Assembly: GCF_022834715.1 (NCBI RefSeq)
Contig: NZ_BQKC01000001.1
Coordinates: 842,501 to 906,500 of the forward strand
DNA: 64,000 nucleotides
Direction: 5' to 3'
Source of the DNA: Granulimonas faecalis
GTDB lineage: Bacteria > Actinomycetota > Coriobacteriia > Coriobacteriales > Atopobiaceae
Shown here: positions 51,885-60,411 of the stretch, one piece after another
Numbering within the stretch: the first letter of the stretch is position 1
Layout: each line of letters starts with the position of its first letter
Made by a program: the position numbers and the translations under genes
Notes under the pieces: model-generated
Seen by the model: the letters and a program-made list of their open reading frames with translations, nothing else
The model's database searches: none
What the model was told of the DNA's origin: nothing

Positions 51885-53489
51885 ATGTTTGACAAGGGCA
51901 TGTCGCGTCGCACCTTCCTCGGCCTCGGCGGCACCGCCGCGGTCGCCGCGGGCCTCGGCCTCGCCGGCTGCGGCGGCGGTGGCGACGACGCGTCGTCCGG
52001 CTCCGGCTCCGGCGGCGCCGACGCCACCCTGACCGCGGGCCTCGCCTACCAGAACCAGGGCAACCTCGACCCGCTGTCCACCTCCAGCGCCACCGGCATG
52101 GCCGCCAACTGGTGCGTGGCCGAGGGCTTCTTCGAGTTCGACTACGCCAAGATGGAGGCCTTCGCCGCCCTGGCCGCCTCCGAGGACATCGAGAAGGTCT
52201 CCGACACCGAGTACAAGGTGCAGTTCCGCGAGGGCGCCAAGTTCTCCGACGGCACCGCCGTCACCCCCGACGACGTCATCAAGTCCTGGCAGCGCGCCGC
52301 GGGCATCGACGAGGAGTACAAGGGCAACATCTACGAGCCCATGCTCACCTTCATCGACGCCGTCGAGGCCGACGGTGACACCGGCGTCACCTTCAAGCTC
52401 AAGAACGCCTTCGACCCCGAGATCATGAAGAAGCGCCTCTGCATCATCAAGATCTGCCCGGCCTCCATGTCCAAGGACGAGCTCACCAAGCTCCCCGTGG
52501 GCACCGGCCCCTGGAAGTACGACGAGTCCAACGAGCAGTCCATCAAGCTCTCCGTCAACGAGAACTACAACGGTCCCAAGCCGGCCAGCAACCCGGTGGA
52601 GTTCACCGTCCTCGTCGACAACGACCCGCGCGTCACGGCCATGACCGAGGGCACCACCATGGTCTGCGAGGCCGTCCCCGCCGAACAGATCGCCAACTTC
52701 GAGGGCCAGGGCATCACCGTCGACAAGGTCCAGGGCTTCAACCTGCCCTTCTTCATGTTCAACCTCAAGAAGAAGCCGTTCGACGACGTTCGCGTGCGCC
52801 AGGCCTTCTTCTACGCCGTCGACGTCGAGAAGATCATCGAGAACGCCCTCGACGGCCTCGCCCAGCCGGCCACCTGCTACCTGCCCGAGAACTTCCCCGG
52901 CTACCACAAGGCCTCCACGGTCTACACCTACGACGTCGACAAGGCCAAGAGCCTCCTCGAGGAGGCCGGCGCCACCGGCACCAAGCTGACCCTCCAGACC
53001 ACCGACACCGCCTGGATCAAGGAGATCGCCGCCTCGATCCAGCAGGACCTCATCGCCGCCGGCCTCGAGGTCGAGCTCAACTCCCAGAAGAGCTCCGACC
53101 TCTACGCCAACCAGGCCACGCCCGACGCCTCCGGCGTGTGCCCCTACGACGTGGTGCTCGCCTCCGGCGACCCCTCGGTCTTCGGCAACGACCCCGACCT
53201 GCTCATGAGCTGGTTCTACGGCGACGGCATCTGGACCCAGTCCCGCTACGGCTGGCAGGGCATGGAGAAGTGCACCGAGCTCCAGACCCTCATGGCCAAG
53301 GCCGTCACCGAGACCGGCGACGCCCAGCAGGACACCTGGAACCAGTGCTTCGACCTCCTGGCCGAGCAGGTGCCCCTGTACCCGCTGTTCCACCGCGTCA
53401 CCCCCACCGGCGTCTGGGCCGACAAGATCGACGGCTTCCAGGCCATCGGCTGCACGGGCATCGACCTCGTGGGCTGCAAGGCCAAGTAA
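51885..53489 (+). CDS. Family-5 solute-binding lipoprotein, probably for sialic acid
   Basis: 534 residues. Signal MSRRTFLGLGGTAAVAAG with LAGC lipobox, then a Gly/Ser linker. Family-5 features: YKVQFREGAKFSDG, VTPDDVIKSWQRA, VGTGPWKYDES and VRVRQAFFYAVD. It is less like the oppA product than the orphan at 16683 is. It is first in an operon with two permease parts, two ATPase parts and nan-type genes, so N-acetylneuraminate is the likely ligand; peptide is the alternative. CAGGAG precedes ATG 51885. Confidence 0.85.
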   Translation: MFDKGMSRRTFLGLGGTAAVAAGLGLAGCGGGGDDASSGSGSGGADATLTAGLAYQNQGNLDPLSTSSATGMAANWCVAEGFFEFDYAKMEAFAALAASEDIEKVSDTEYKVQFREGAKFSDGTAVTPDDVIKSWQRAAGIDEEYKGNIYEPMLTFIDAVEADGDTGVTFKLKNAFDPEIMKKRLCIIKICPASMSKDELTKLPVGTGPWKYDESNEQSIKLSVNENYNGPKPASNPVEFTVLVDNDPRVTAMTEGTTMVCEAVPAEQIANFEGQGITVDKVQGFNLPFFMFNLKKKPFDDVRVRQAFFYAVDVEKIIENALDGLAQPATCYLPENFPGYHKASTVYTYDVDKAKSLLEEAGATGTKLTLQTTDTAWIKEIAASIQQDLIAAGLEVELNSQKSSDLYANQATPDASGVCPYDVVLASGDPSVFGNDPDLLMSWFYGDGIWTQSRYGWQGMEKCTELQTLMAKAVTETGDAQQDTWNQCFDLLAEQVPLYPLFHRVTPTGVWADKIDGFQAIGCTGIDLVGCKAK

Positions 53490-53615
53490 GTTCCTTCAAG
53501 GTTCCAACCCCGGAGCGATCCGGGACGGGCGCGGGGAGGCACCGCACCATCGCCTTCCCGCGCCCCATTTGTGCACATAGGCAACCCGTTTCTATTGTGA
53601 AAGGAGAGACGCAAC

Positions 53616-54566
53616 GTGAACAACCTCATCCGGTTGATAGGACGAAGGCTCATCGCCCTGCCCATCATGGTCCTGGGCGTCACCTTCCTGGTGTTCTTCG
53701 TCATGTCGTTCTCCCCGATTGACCCGGCCTACGGTGCCCTCGGCGAGGGCGCCACCCAGGAGGCCGTCCAGATGTACCGCGAGAAGCACGGCCTCGACCA
53801 GCCGTGGATCGTGCAGTACGGAGACTTCCTCGGGGGCATGTTCCAGGGCAGCCTCGGCGAGTACGGCGTCAACAGCGCCTCCGTGGCCGACCGCGTGATG
53901 AAGGCCTTCCCGGTGACCATGCAGCTCACCTTCCTCGGCCTCATCATCGGCGTCATCGTCGCGTTCATCCTCGGTGTGGTTGCCGCCGTGTACCGGGACA
54001 AGTGGCCAGACCAGGTCATCCGAATACTGTCGATCGCCTGCATCGCCACGCCGTCCTTCTGGCTCGCCGTCCTGCTGATCCTGGTGTTCTCCTTCAACCT
54101 CAAGATCTTCCCGGCCTCCGGCGCCCTGCCGGCGTTCCTCACCGGCGGCTGGTGGATGCGCATGATCCTGCCCGCTTTGGCCCTCTCGGTGCCCCTCGCC
54201 GGCCAGCTCACCCGCGTCATCCGTACCTCCATGGCCGAGGAGCTCGACCGTGACTACGTGCGCACCGCCGTGGGCGCCGGTGTCCCCCGCAGCGAGGTCA
54301 TCGTCAAGAACGTGCTCCGCAACGCCATGATCACGCCGGTCACCGTTCTCGGCCTGCGCATCGGCTACCTCATGGGCGGCGCCGTGGTCATCGAGGTCAT
54401 CTTCAACCTCCCCGGCATGGGCATGGCCATCCTCGACGGCGTCACGTCCAACTACCCCACGCTCGTCCAGGGCGTCACCCTCGTGGTTGCCCTCGCGTTC
54501 ATCGTGATCAACATCGTGGTGGACATGCTCTATATCCTTATCAACCCCCGAATCAGGAGCGTGTAA
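53616..54566 (+). CDS. OppB-type permease of the putative sialic-acid transporter
   Basis: 316 residues from GTG 53616, with AAAGGAGAG upstream. The OppB opening LIRLIGRRLIALPIMVLGVTF, six membrane helices, the EAA loop ELDRDYVRTAVGAGVPRSEV and the end DMLYILINPRIR are present. It partners the fused permease-ATPase gene that starts 1 bp after its stop. Confidence 0.92.
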   Translation: MNNLIRLIGRRLIALPIMVLGVTFLVFFVMSFSPIDPAYGALGEGATQEAVQMYREKHGLDQPWIVQYGDFLGGMFQGSLGEYGVNSASVADRVMKAFPVTMQLTFLGLIIGVIVAFILGVVAAVYRDKWPDQVIRILSIACIATPSFWLAVLLILVFSFNLKIFPASGALPAFLTGGWWMRMILPALALSVPLAGQLTRVIRTSMAEELDRDYVRTAVGAGVPRSEVIVKNVLRNAMITPVTVLGLRIGYLMGGAVVIEVIFNLPGMGMAILDGVTSNYPTLVQGVTLVVALAFIVINIVVDMLYILINPRIRSV

Positions 54567-54567
54567 C

Positions 54568-56571
54568 GTGGCTGAGACCGTCAAGCGCCGCAGCGGCATC
54601 TCCCGCCGCTGGCACGCCATGAGCATCGGCTCCCGCATCTCCATCGTGGTGCTCGTCCTCGTGGCCCTCGTGGCTATCTGCGCCAACTTCCTGGCGCCCC
54701 ACAGCCCCTTCGAGATCTTCAAGTCCCGCCAGGCCCCCAACGGCGAGTTCCTCTTCGGCACCGACGAGAAGGGCCGCGACATCCTCTCCCGCATGATGTT
54801 CGGCGCCCGCTACTCCCTGGCCATCGGCTTCGGCGCCACCCTCCTCGCCCTCGTGGGCGGCTGCATCATCGGCTCCGTGGCCGCCGTGAGCCGCAAGTGG
54901 ATCTCCGAGGTCATCATGCGCATCATGGACGTGGTGATGAGCTTCCCCGGCATCGCCCTGGCCGCCGTCTTCGTGTCGGTCTTCGGCAACTCGGTACCCT
55001 CCATCGTGCTGGCCATCGGCTTCATCTACATCCCGCAGGTGACCCGTATCGTCCGCGCCAACGTGGTGGCCGAGTACGGTGAGGACTACGTCCGCGCCGT
55101 CGTGGTCTCGGGCGCAAAGGCCCCTTGGATCCTCGTCAAGCACGTCATGCGCAACTGCATCGCGCCCATCCTCGTGTACGTCATCGTGCTCGTGGCCGAC
55201 GCCATCATCCTCGAGGCCTCGCTGTCCTTCATCTCCGCCGGCATCCAGGAGCCCACGCCCACCTGGGGCAACATCCTGTCCGACGCCCGCTCCGGCGTCC
55301 TGGCCGGCCGCTGGTGGCAGGCGCTCTTCCCCGGCCTGGCCATCATGACCACGGTCCTCTGCCTCAACATCTTCTCCGAGGGCATCACCGACGCCATGGT
55401 GGCGGCGCCCAACGCCCCCATCGAGGACGACGGCAAGCACGCCCGCAAGCAGGACCGCCTCCTGTTCGACCCGGTCGAGGCCTACAAGCAGCAGGCCGCC
55501 TCCCTCGACAGGTCCCTCACGGCCCTCGCCGCCGTCGAGGCCAGGCGCGACGACCGCCACAAGCCCGACTACGACGTGCAGCCGGTGCTCGAGGTCAAGG
55601 ACCTCTGCATCAAGTTCCCGCGCCACGGCGACGTCAACGTGGTCGACCACGTGAACTACGCCGTGCGCCCCGGCCAGACCATGGGCCTCGTGGGCGAGTC
55701 CGGCTGCGGCAAGTCCATCACCGCCCTCACGATCATGGGCCTCATCGACTCCCGCGCCCAGATCTCCGGCGAGATCCTCTACCAGGGCAAGAACCTGCTC
55801 GAGATGGATGACGCCGAGCGCAACGCCCTCCGCGGCCACGACATCGCCATGATCTACCAGGACGCCCTCTCCGCCCTCAACCCGTCCATGCTCATCAAGA
55901 ACCAGATGAAGCAGCTCACGGACCGCGGCGGCACCCGCTCCGCCGAGGAGCTCCTCGAGCTCGTGGGCCTCGACCCGGCCCGCACCCTCGAGAGCTACCC
56001 CCACGAGCTCTCCGGCGGCCAGCGCCAGCGCGTCCTCATCGCCATGGCCCTCACCCGCGACCCCAAGGTGATCATCGCCGACGAGCCCACCACGGCCCTC
56101 GACGTCACCGTCCAGAAGCAGGTCATCAAGCTCCTCAACGACCTGCAGGCCAAGCTCGGCTTCGCCATGATCTTCGTGTCCCACGACCTCGCCCTCGTGG
56201 CCGAGGTGGCCAACTACATCACCGTCATGTACGCCGGCCAGGTCGTGGAGCAGGCGCCCACCATCGAGCTGCTCATGCACCCCACCCACGAGTACACCCG
56301 CGGCCTCCTCGGCGCCGTGCTCTCCATCGAGGGCGGCTCCGGCAGGCTCCACCAGGTGCCCGGCGTGGTCCCGAGCCCCAAGGACTTCAACGACGGCGAC
56401 CGCTTCGCGCCGCGCTCGAGCCACCCCACGGTGGGCCTCGACGTCCGCCCGGTCCTCAAGAAGATCCCCGGCACCGAGCACTACGTGGCCGAGCTCCCCG
56501 ACAAGGACCTCGCGGCCGCCGGCCTGACCTCCGTCGTCAACACCCCCAGCACCCCGAAGGGAGATGCATAA
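54568..56571 (+). CDS. OppC-OppD fusion: permease joined to ATPase
   Basis: 667 residues from GTG 54568. Residues 1 to about 275 are an OppC permease (EFLFGTDEKGRDILSRMMFGARYS, then GEDYVRAVVVSGAKAPWILV). A linker of about 65 residues (DDGKHARKQDRLLFDPVEAY) leads to an OppD ATPase from about 345: GESGCGKS, YQDALSALNPSM, LSGGQRQR, IIADEPTTALD. Such fusions are known in actinobacterial peptide-family importers, including the SiaEFGI sialic-acid transporter of corynebacteria. The fusion ties one half-channel to one nucleotide-binding domain. Confidence 0.93.
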   Translation: MAETVKRRSGISRRWHAMSIGSRISIVVLVLVALVAICANFLAPHSPFEIFKSRQAPNGEFLFGTDEKGRDILSRMMFGARYSLAIGFGATLLALVGGCIIGSVAAVSRKWISEVIMRIMDVVMSFPGIALAAVFVSVFGNSVPSIVLAIGFIYIPQVTRIVRANVVAEYGEDYVRAVVVSGAKAPWILVKHVMRNCIAPILVYVIVLVADAIILEASLSFISAGIQEPTPTWGNILSDARSGVLAGRWWQALFPGLAIMTTVLCLNIFSEGITDAMVAAPNAPIEDDGKHARKQDRLLFDPVEAYKQQAASLDRSLTALAAVEARRDDRHKPDYDVQPVLEVKDLCIKFPRHGDVNVVDHVNYAVRPGQTMGLVGESGCGKSITALTIMGLIDSRAQISGEILYQGKNLLEMDDAERNALRGHDIAMIYQDALSALNPSMLIKNQMKQLTDRGGTRSAEELLELVGLDPARTLESYPHELSGGQRQRVLIAMALTRDPKVIIADEPTTALDVTVQKQVIKLLNDLQAKLGFAMIFVSHDLALVAEVANYITVMYAGQVVEQAPTIELLMHPTHEYTRGLLGAVLSIEGGSGRLHQVPGVVPSPKDFNDGDRFAPRSSHPTVGLDVRPVLKKIPGTEHYVAELPDKDLAAAGLTSVVNTPSTPKGDA

Positions 56572-56575
56572 AGCC

Positions 56576-57433
56576 ATGAGCGAGACCCAGAACCCCGCCG
56601 TGAACGACGGCACCGTCGACGGCGTCACGCCCATCATCTTCCTCGATGATGTGAAGGTCACCTTCAAGACCCGCACCGGCTCCCTGCTCCACCCCAACCT
56701 CGTGCAAGCCGTCAAGGGCGTCACCATGCGCGTCATGCCCGGCAAGACCCTGGGCATCGTGGGCGAGTCCGGCTGTGGCAAGTCCACCACGGCCAACGTC
56801 ATGTGCGGCCTTCAGCCGCCCACCTCGGGCAAGGTCTTCTTCAAGGGCAAGGACGTGACCAAGCGCACCGCGGAGGACCGCAAGCACATCGGCTCCGTGC
56901 TCTCCGTGGTCTTCCAGGACCCCGCCACGGCCCTCAACGCCCGCATGAGCGTCCACGACCAGCTCCTCGACCCGATGCTCGTGCACAAGGTGGGCACCCC
57001 CGAGGAGCGCGAGGAGCGCATCCAGGAGCTCATCGGCCTCGTCGGCCTGCCTTCGAGCGCCCTCGACGCCCTGCCCGGCCAGCTCTCCGGCGGTCAGCGC
57101 CAGCGCGTGGCCATCGCCCGCGCCCTGTCCATCGGCCCCGACTGCATCATCGCCGACGAGCCCACGAGCGCCCTGGACGTCTCCGTGCGCGCCCAGATCC
57201 TCAACCTGCTCACCGACCTCAAGGAGCAGCTCGGCCTGGCCATGGTGTTCATCAGCCACGACATCCAGACCGTGCGCTACATCTCCGACGAGATCTGCGT
57301 CATGAACGGCGGCACCGTGGTGGAGCACGGCCCCGCCAAGCAGATCTTCGAGCACCCCCAGGACCCCTACACCAAGCTCCTGCTCGGCGCGGCCCCCTCG
57401 TTGCTCCACCCCAATCTTGGGAAAGCTTCCTGA
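56576..57433 (+). CDS. OppF-type ATPase of the putative sialic-acid transporter
   Basis: 285 residues. Walker A GESGCGKS, FQDPATALNARM, LSGGQRQR and IIADEPTSALD are intact. It lacks the long Cys-rich C-terminal tail of OppF at 14529. ATG 56576 is preferred because GAAGGGAG ends right at the alternative ATG 56564, too close to serve it. Second ATPase half of the importer. Confidence 0.92.
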   Translation: MSETQNPAVNDGTVDGVTPIIFLDDVKVTFKTRTGSLLHPNLVQAVKGVTMRVMPGKTLGIVGESGCGKSTTANVMCGLQPPTSGKVFFKGKDVTKRTAEDRKHIGSVLSVVFQDPATALNARMSVHDQLLDPMLVHKVGTPEEREERIQELIGLVGLPSSALDALPGQLSGGQRQRVAIARALSIGPDCIIADEPTSALDVSVRAQILNLLTDLKEQLGLAMVFISHDIQTVRYISDEICVMNGGTVVEHGPAKQIFEHPQDPYTKLLLGAAPSLLHPNLGKAS

Positions 57434-57452
57434 GGCAGGCCGATAGGCACCG

Positions 57453-57477
57453 AGGGCCCGGCGCACCGCCGGGCCCT
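57453..57477 (+). terminator. Stem-loop between transporter and catabolic genes
   Basis: AGGGCCCGGCG and CGCCGGGCCCT form a perfect 11-bp stem with a 3-base loop, 19 bp after the ATPase stop, followed by TCC only. It probably acts as a partial terminator within the operon. Confidence 0.6.
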
Positions 57478-57516
57478 TCCATAGACAGCCAGACCATGAA
57501 AGGACCCCTGTTTCCC

Positions 57517-58440
57517 ATGAGCTCAGACTTCAAGATCCGCGGCGTCGTCCCCCCCGTCGTCGTCCCCCAGCTCGACGACGGCTCCATCGACCACGAGGCC
57601 TTCGAGCGGCACCTCAACCGCATGATCGACGCCGGCATCGACGGCCTCTTCTTCCTGGGCTCGTCGGGGCAGGTCGCCTTCTTCGACGAGGAGACGCGCC
57701 TCGAGGTGGTGCGCGAGGGCATGCGCATCAACAACGGCCGCGTGCCCGTGATCGCCGGCTGCATCGACATGCAGACCGACGCCGTCATCGCCCACGCCCG
57801 CTCCATGGCCGAGCTCGGCGTCGACGCCATCGTGGCCACGGCCCCGTTCTACGCCATCCCGGGCCCCGGCGTGGTGGCCCGGCACTTCCGCGCCATCCAC
57901 GAGGCCGTCGACGTGCCGCTGTTCGCCTACGACATCCCCGTCTGCGTGCAGACGAAGCTCGACTGGCGCCTGCTCGCCGAGCTCGGCGCCGAGGGCACCC
58001 TCGCCGGCGTCAAGGACTCCTCGGGCGACGACGTCTCCTTCCGCTTCCTCATCCGCGAGAACGACCGCATCGGCCACCCGCTGACGCTGCTGACCGGCCA
58101 CGAGGTCGTGGTCGACGGCGCCTACCTCGGCGGCGCCGACGGCTCCGTGCCCGGCCTCGCCAACATCGCCCCCGAGCCCTATGTGGAGATGTGGCGTGCC
58201 GCCGAGGCCGGCGACTGGGCCCGCGTGCGCGAGCTGCAGGACTACCTCGCCGACCTCATGCTGATCACCCAGGTGACCACGGGCGTGGGCGGCTACGGCG
58301 CCGGCGTGGGCGCGTTCAAGACGGCCCTGCGCGAGATGGGCGTCTTCTCCAGCAACCGCATGCCCGAGCCCGTCGCCGAGCTCGAGGGCGAGAACGTCGA
58401 GGCCATCCGTCAGGTCCTGGCCACCTGCGACCTGCTCTAG
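57517..58440 (+). CDS. nanA: N-acetylneuraminate lyase-like aldolase (DHDPS family)
   Basis: 307 residues, DapA/NanA TIM barrel. GLFFLGSSGQVAFFDEETR is the family's glycine loop, APFYAIPGPG and FAYDIPV bring the catalytic Tyr, and the Schiff-base Lys is in LAGVKDSSGDD. Family members cleave sialic acid or other keto-acids, or make dihydrodipicolinate. The kinase and NanE genes that follow favour sialic-acid cleavage to ManNAc and pyruvate. ATG 57517 is used; ATG 57496 is in frame and possible. Confidence 0.82.
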   Translation: MSSDFKIRGVVPPVVVPQLDDGSIDHEAFERHLNRMIDAGIDGLFFLGSSGQVAFFDEETRLEVVREGMRINNGRVPVIAGCIDMQTDAVIAHARSMAELGVDAIVATAPFYAIPGPGVVARHFRAIHEAVDVPLFAYDIPVCVQTKLDWRLLAELGAEGTLAGVKDSSGDDVSFRFLIRENDRIGHPLTLLTGHEVVVDGAYLGGADGSVPGLANIAPEPYVEMWRAAEAGDWARVRELQDYLADLMLITQVTTGVGGYGAGVGAFKTALREMGVFSSNRMPEPVAELEGENVEAIRQVLATCDLL

Positions 58441-58461
58441 CCCGCAGAGAGGGGAGAGACC

Positions 58462-59424
58462 ATGGAGCCGACCACCGTCGTCGCCGTCGACATCGGCGGT
58501 ACCAAGATCGCATGCGGCCTCGTGACCTTCACGGGGGAGGGGGTGCCGGTCGTCGAGTCGGTCGAGCGCGTCCCGACCAACCCGCTGCGCGGGGGGAAGG
58601 CCGTGCTGGCCGACGTGATCGCGGCCGTCGAGGGCGCCGTCGCCCGCTCGCCGCGTCCCGTGGCAGGGGTCGGCATCTCCACCGGCGGCGTCGTCGACCC
58701 GCGCACGGGCGACATCACCTACGCCAACGAGATGATGCCCGGCTGGTCGGGCACCCCGCTCGGCACGGCCGTCGAGGAGGCCTGCGGCCTGCCCTGCAGG
58801 GTCCTGAACGACGTCCACGCCCACGCCCTCGGCGAGGCCCGCTGGGGCGGCGGCCGCGGCTACGAGTCCGTGCTCGTGGTGGCCGTGGGTACCGGCATCT
58901 CCGGCGCCATCGTGGACGGGGGCGTCCTGTCCCTGGGGGCCCACGACATGGCCGGCAACGTGGGCCACATGGCCTGCGAGGAGGCCGCCGGCATCGAGTG
59001 CACCTGCGGCGCCGTGGGGCACCTCGAGTCAGTGGCCGCCGGCCCGGCCATCGTGGGGGAGTACGTGCGCCTCTCCGGCGCCGACACCGACCCGGAGGGC
59101 AACCCCGTGGGGGGCGCCTACATCTCCCGGGCCGCCGAGGAGGGCGACGAGGCCGCCGTGGCGGCCGAGACCCGTAGCGGCCGCGCCCTGGGCGGCGTCC
59201 TCGCCTCGTCCGCCAACCTCATCGACCCCGAGGCAATCATCCTGTCGGGCTCCGTGGTCCAGTGCGGCCCCGTCTGGCACGACGCCCTCGCCTCCGGCTA
59301 TGCCGACCGCGCCATGGCCCCGGTCCGCGACCTCCCCGTCGAGCGGGGCCTCCTCGGCGACGACGCGCCGCTCATCGGCGCGGCCGAGCACTTCGTGAAG
59401 GACGGCTATGGCGACCTCTCCTAG
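58462..59424 (+). CDS. nanK: ROK-family kinase, probable ManNAc kinase
   Basis: 320 residues. ATP motif VAVDIGGTKIACG, catalytic Asp in VLNDVHAHALGEARWGGG, and VVAVGTGISGAIVDGG. The ROK zinc motif reads CTCGAVGHLES: the usual third Cys is His, which still can bind zinc. Between nanA-like and nanE genes it should phosphorylate ManNAc; glucose or GlcNAc kinase is the alternative. GAGGGGAGAG precedes ATG 58462. Confidence 0.85.
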   Translation: MEPTTVVAVDIGGTKIACGLVTFTGEGVPVVESVERVPTNPLRGGKAVLADVIAAVEGAVARSPRPVAGVGISTGGVVDPRTGDITYANEMMPGWSGTPLGTAVEEACGLPCRVLNDVHAHALGEARWGGGRGYESVLVVAVGTGISGAIVDGGVLSLGAHDMAGNVGHMACEEAAGIECTCGAVGHLESVAAGPAIVGEYVRLSGADTDPEGNPVGGAYISRAAEEGDEAAVAAETRSGRALGGVLASSANLIDPEAIILSGSVVQCGPVWHDALASGYADRAMAPVRDLPVERGLLGDDAPLIGAAEHFVKDGYGDLS

Positions 59425-59464
59425 CCGCGACCCCCGCCTGCGGCGGGAGAAAGGCAATCGTGCG

Positions 59465-60154
59465 ATGACAGCCCAAAACCTCATCGACTCGCTCCGCGGC
59501 GGCCTCGTCGCCTCGGTCCAGGCCTACCCCGGCGAGCCCATGCGCCACCCCGAGACCATGGCCCAGATCTCTCGGGCCTGCGAGCTTGGCGGCGCCTGCG
59601 CCATCCGCTGCCAGGGCCTCTCCGACATCTCCGCCATCAAGGGGCGTGTGGAGGTCCCGGTCATCGGCCTCTGGAAGGAGGGCCACGACGGCGTCTTCAT
59701 CACGCCCACCCTGCGCCACGCCCGGGCCTGCGCCATGGCCGGCGCCGACATCGTGGCCCTCGACGCCACCGACCGCCCGCGCCCCGACGGCCGCACCTTC
59801 GAGGAGACCGTCGCCGAGCTCAAGAAGGAGGAGGTCCTCGTGATGGCGGACTGCTCCTCCATCGAGGACGTGCGCCGTGGCTTCGCCGCCGGGTGCGACC
59901 TCTGCTCCACCACGCTCTCGCACCCCGGCGCCGCCATCGACCAGGCGGCCGGCCAGGGCCCCGACCTCGACCTCATCCGCCAGGCGGTGGCCGAGTTCCC
60001 GGGCCGCCCCGTGGTCTGCGAGGGGAGCGTCCACTGCCCGCAGGACGCCGCCGACGCCGTCGAGGCCGGCGCCTGGTGTGTGGTCGTGGGCACCGCCATC
60101 ACCCACCCCACGTCCATCACGAGCTGGTACGTGGACGCGGTGAACGGGTCGTAG
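59465..60154 (+). CDS. nanE: N-acetylmannosamine-6-phosphate 2-epimerase
   Basis: 229 residues, TIM barrel. RGGLVASVQAYPGEPMRHPE, GACAIRCQGLSDISAIK (with the family's conserved residues), VIGLWKEGHDGVFITPTL and DIVALDATDRPRPDG are diagnostic of NanE. It makes GlcNAc-6-phosphate from ManNAc-6-phosphate. nagA and nagB, needed to finish the route, are not in the window. ATG 59465 is preceded by GAGAAAGG. Confidence 0.95.
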   Translation: MTAQNLIDSLRGGLVASVQAYPGEPMRHPETMAQISRACELGGACAIRCQGLSDISAIKGRVEVPVIGLWKEGHDGVFITPTLRHARACAMAGADIVALDATDRPRPDGRTFEETVAELKKEEVLVMADCSSIEDVRRGFAAGCDLCSTTLSHPGAAIDQAAGQGPDLDLIRQAVAEFPGRPVVCEGSVHCPQDAADAVEAGAWCVVVGTAITHPTSITSWYVDAVNGS

Positions 60155-60179
60155 CCCAACGCCCCCGAGACGGCCATTT

Positions 60180-60260
60180 CCCAAGACCGCAACCGCCCGC
60201 CACGGTCTTGGGGAACAATCTGGAGGCGGTCGGTCCCCGAGACCGACTGCCTTTCATTTT
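60180..60260 (+). terminator. Double terminator of the sialic-acid operon
   Basis: First hairpin: CCCAAGACCG (60180-60189) with CGGTCTTGGG (60203-60212). Second: GGCGGTCGGTC (60225-60235) with GACCGACTGCC (60241-60251), followed by TTTCATTTT, a good rho-independent signal. The rest of 60261-60411 shows no gene. Confidence 0.85.
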
Positions 60261-60411
60261 GGTGCGAAGCCGTCGTCTCCTTGCGGTTTGGGGTCGTCAG
60301 GTCGTCCTGCGCCCGCCCATCCCGGTCGCCCGGGGAGAGCGGTGCACCGGGTACAGGGTCTTCATAGGGGCGGGGTAGAATCGCCCCGACTGCCGTCCGA
60401 TGGAGGTTCCT

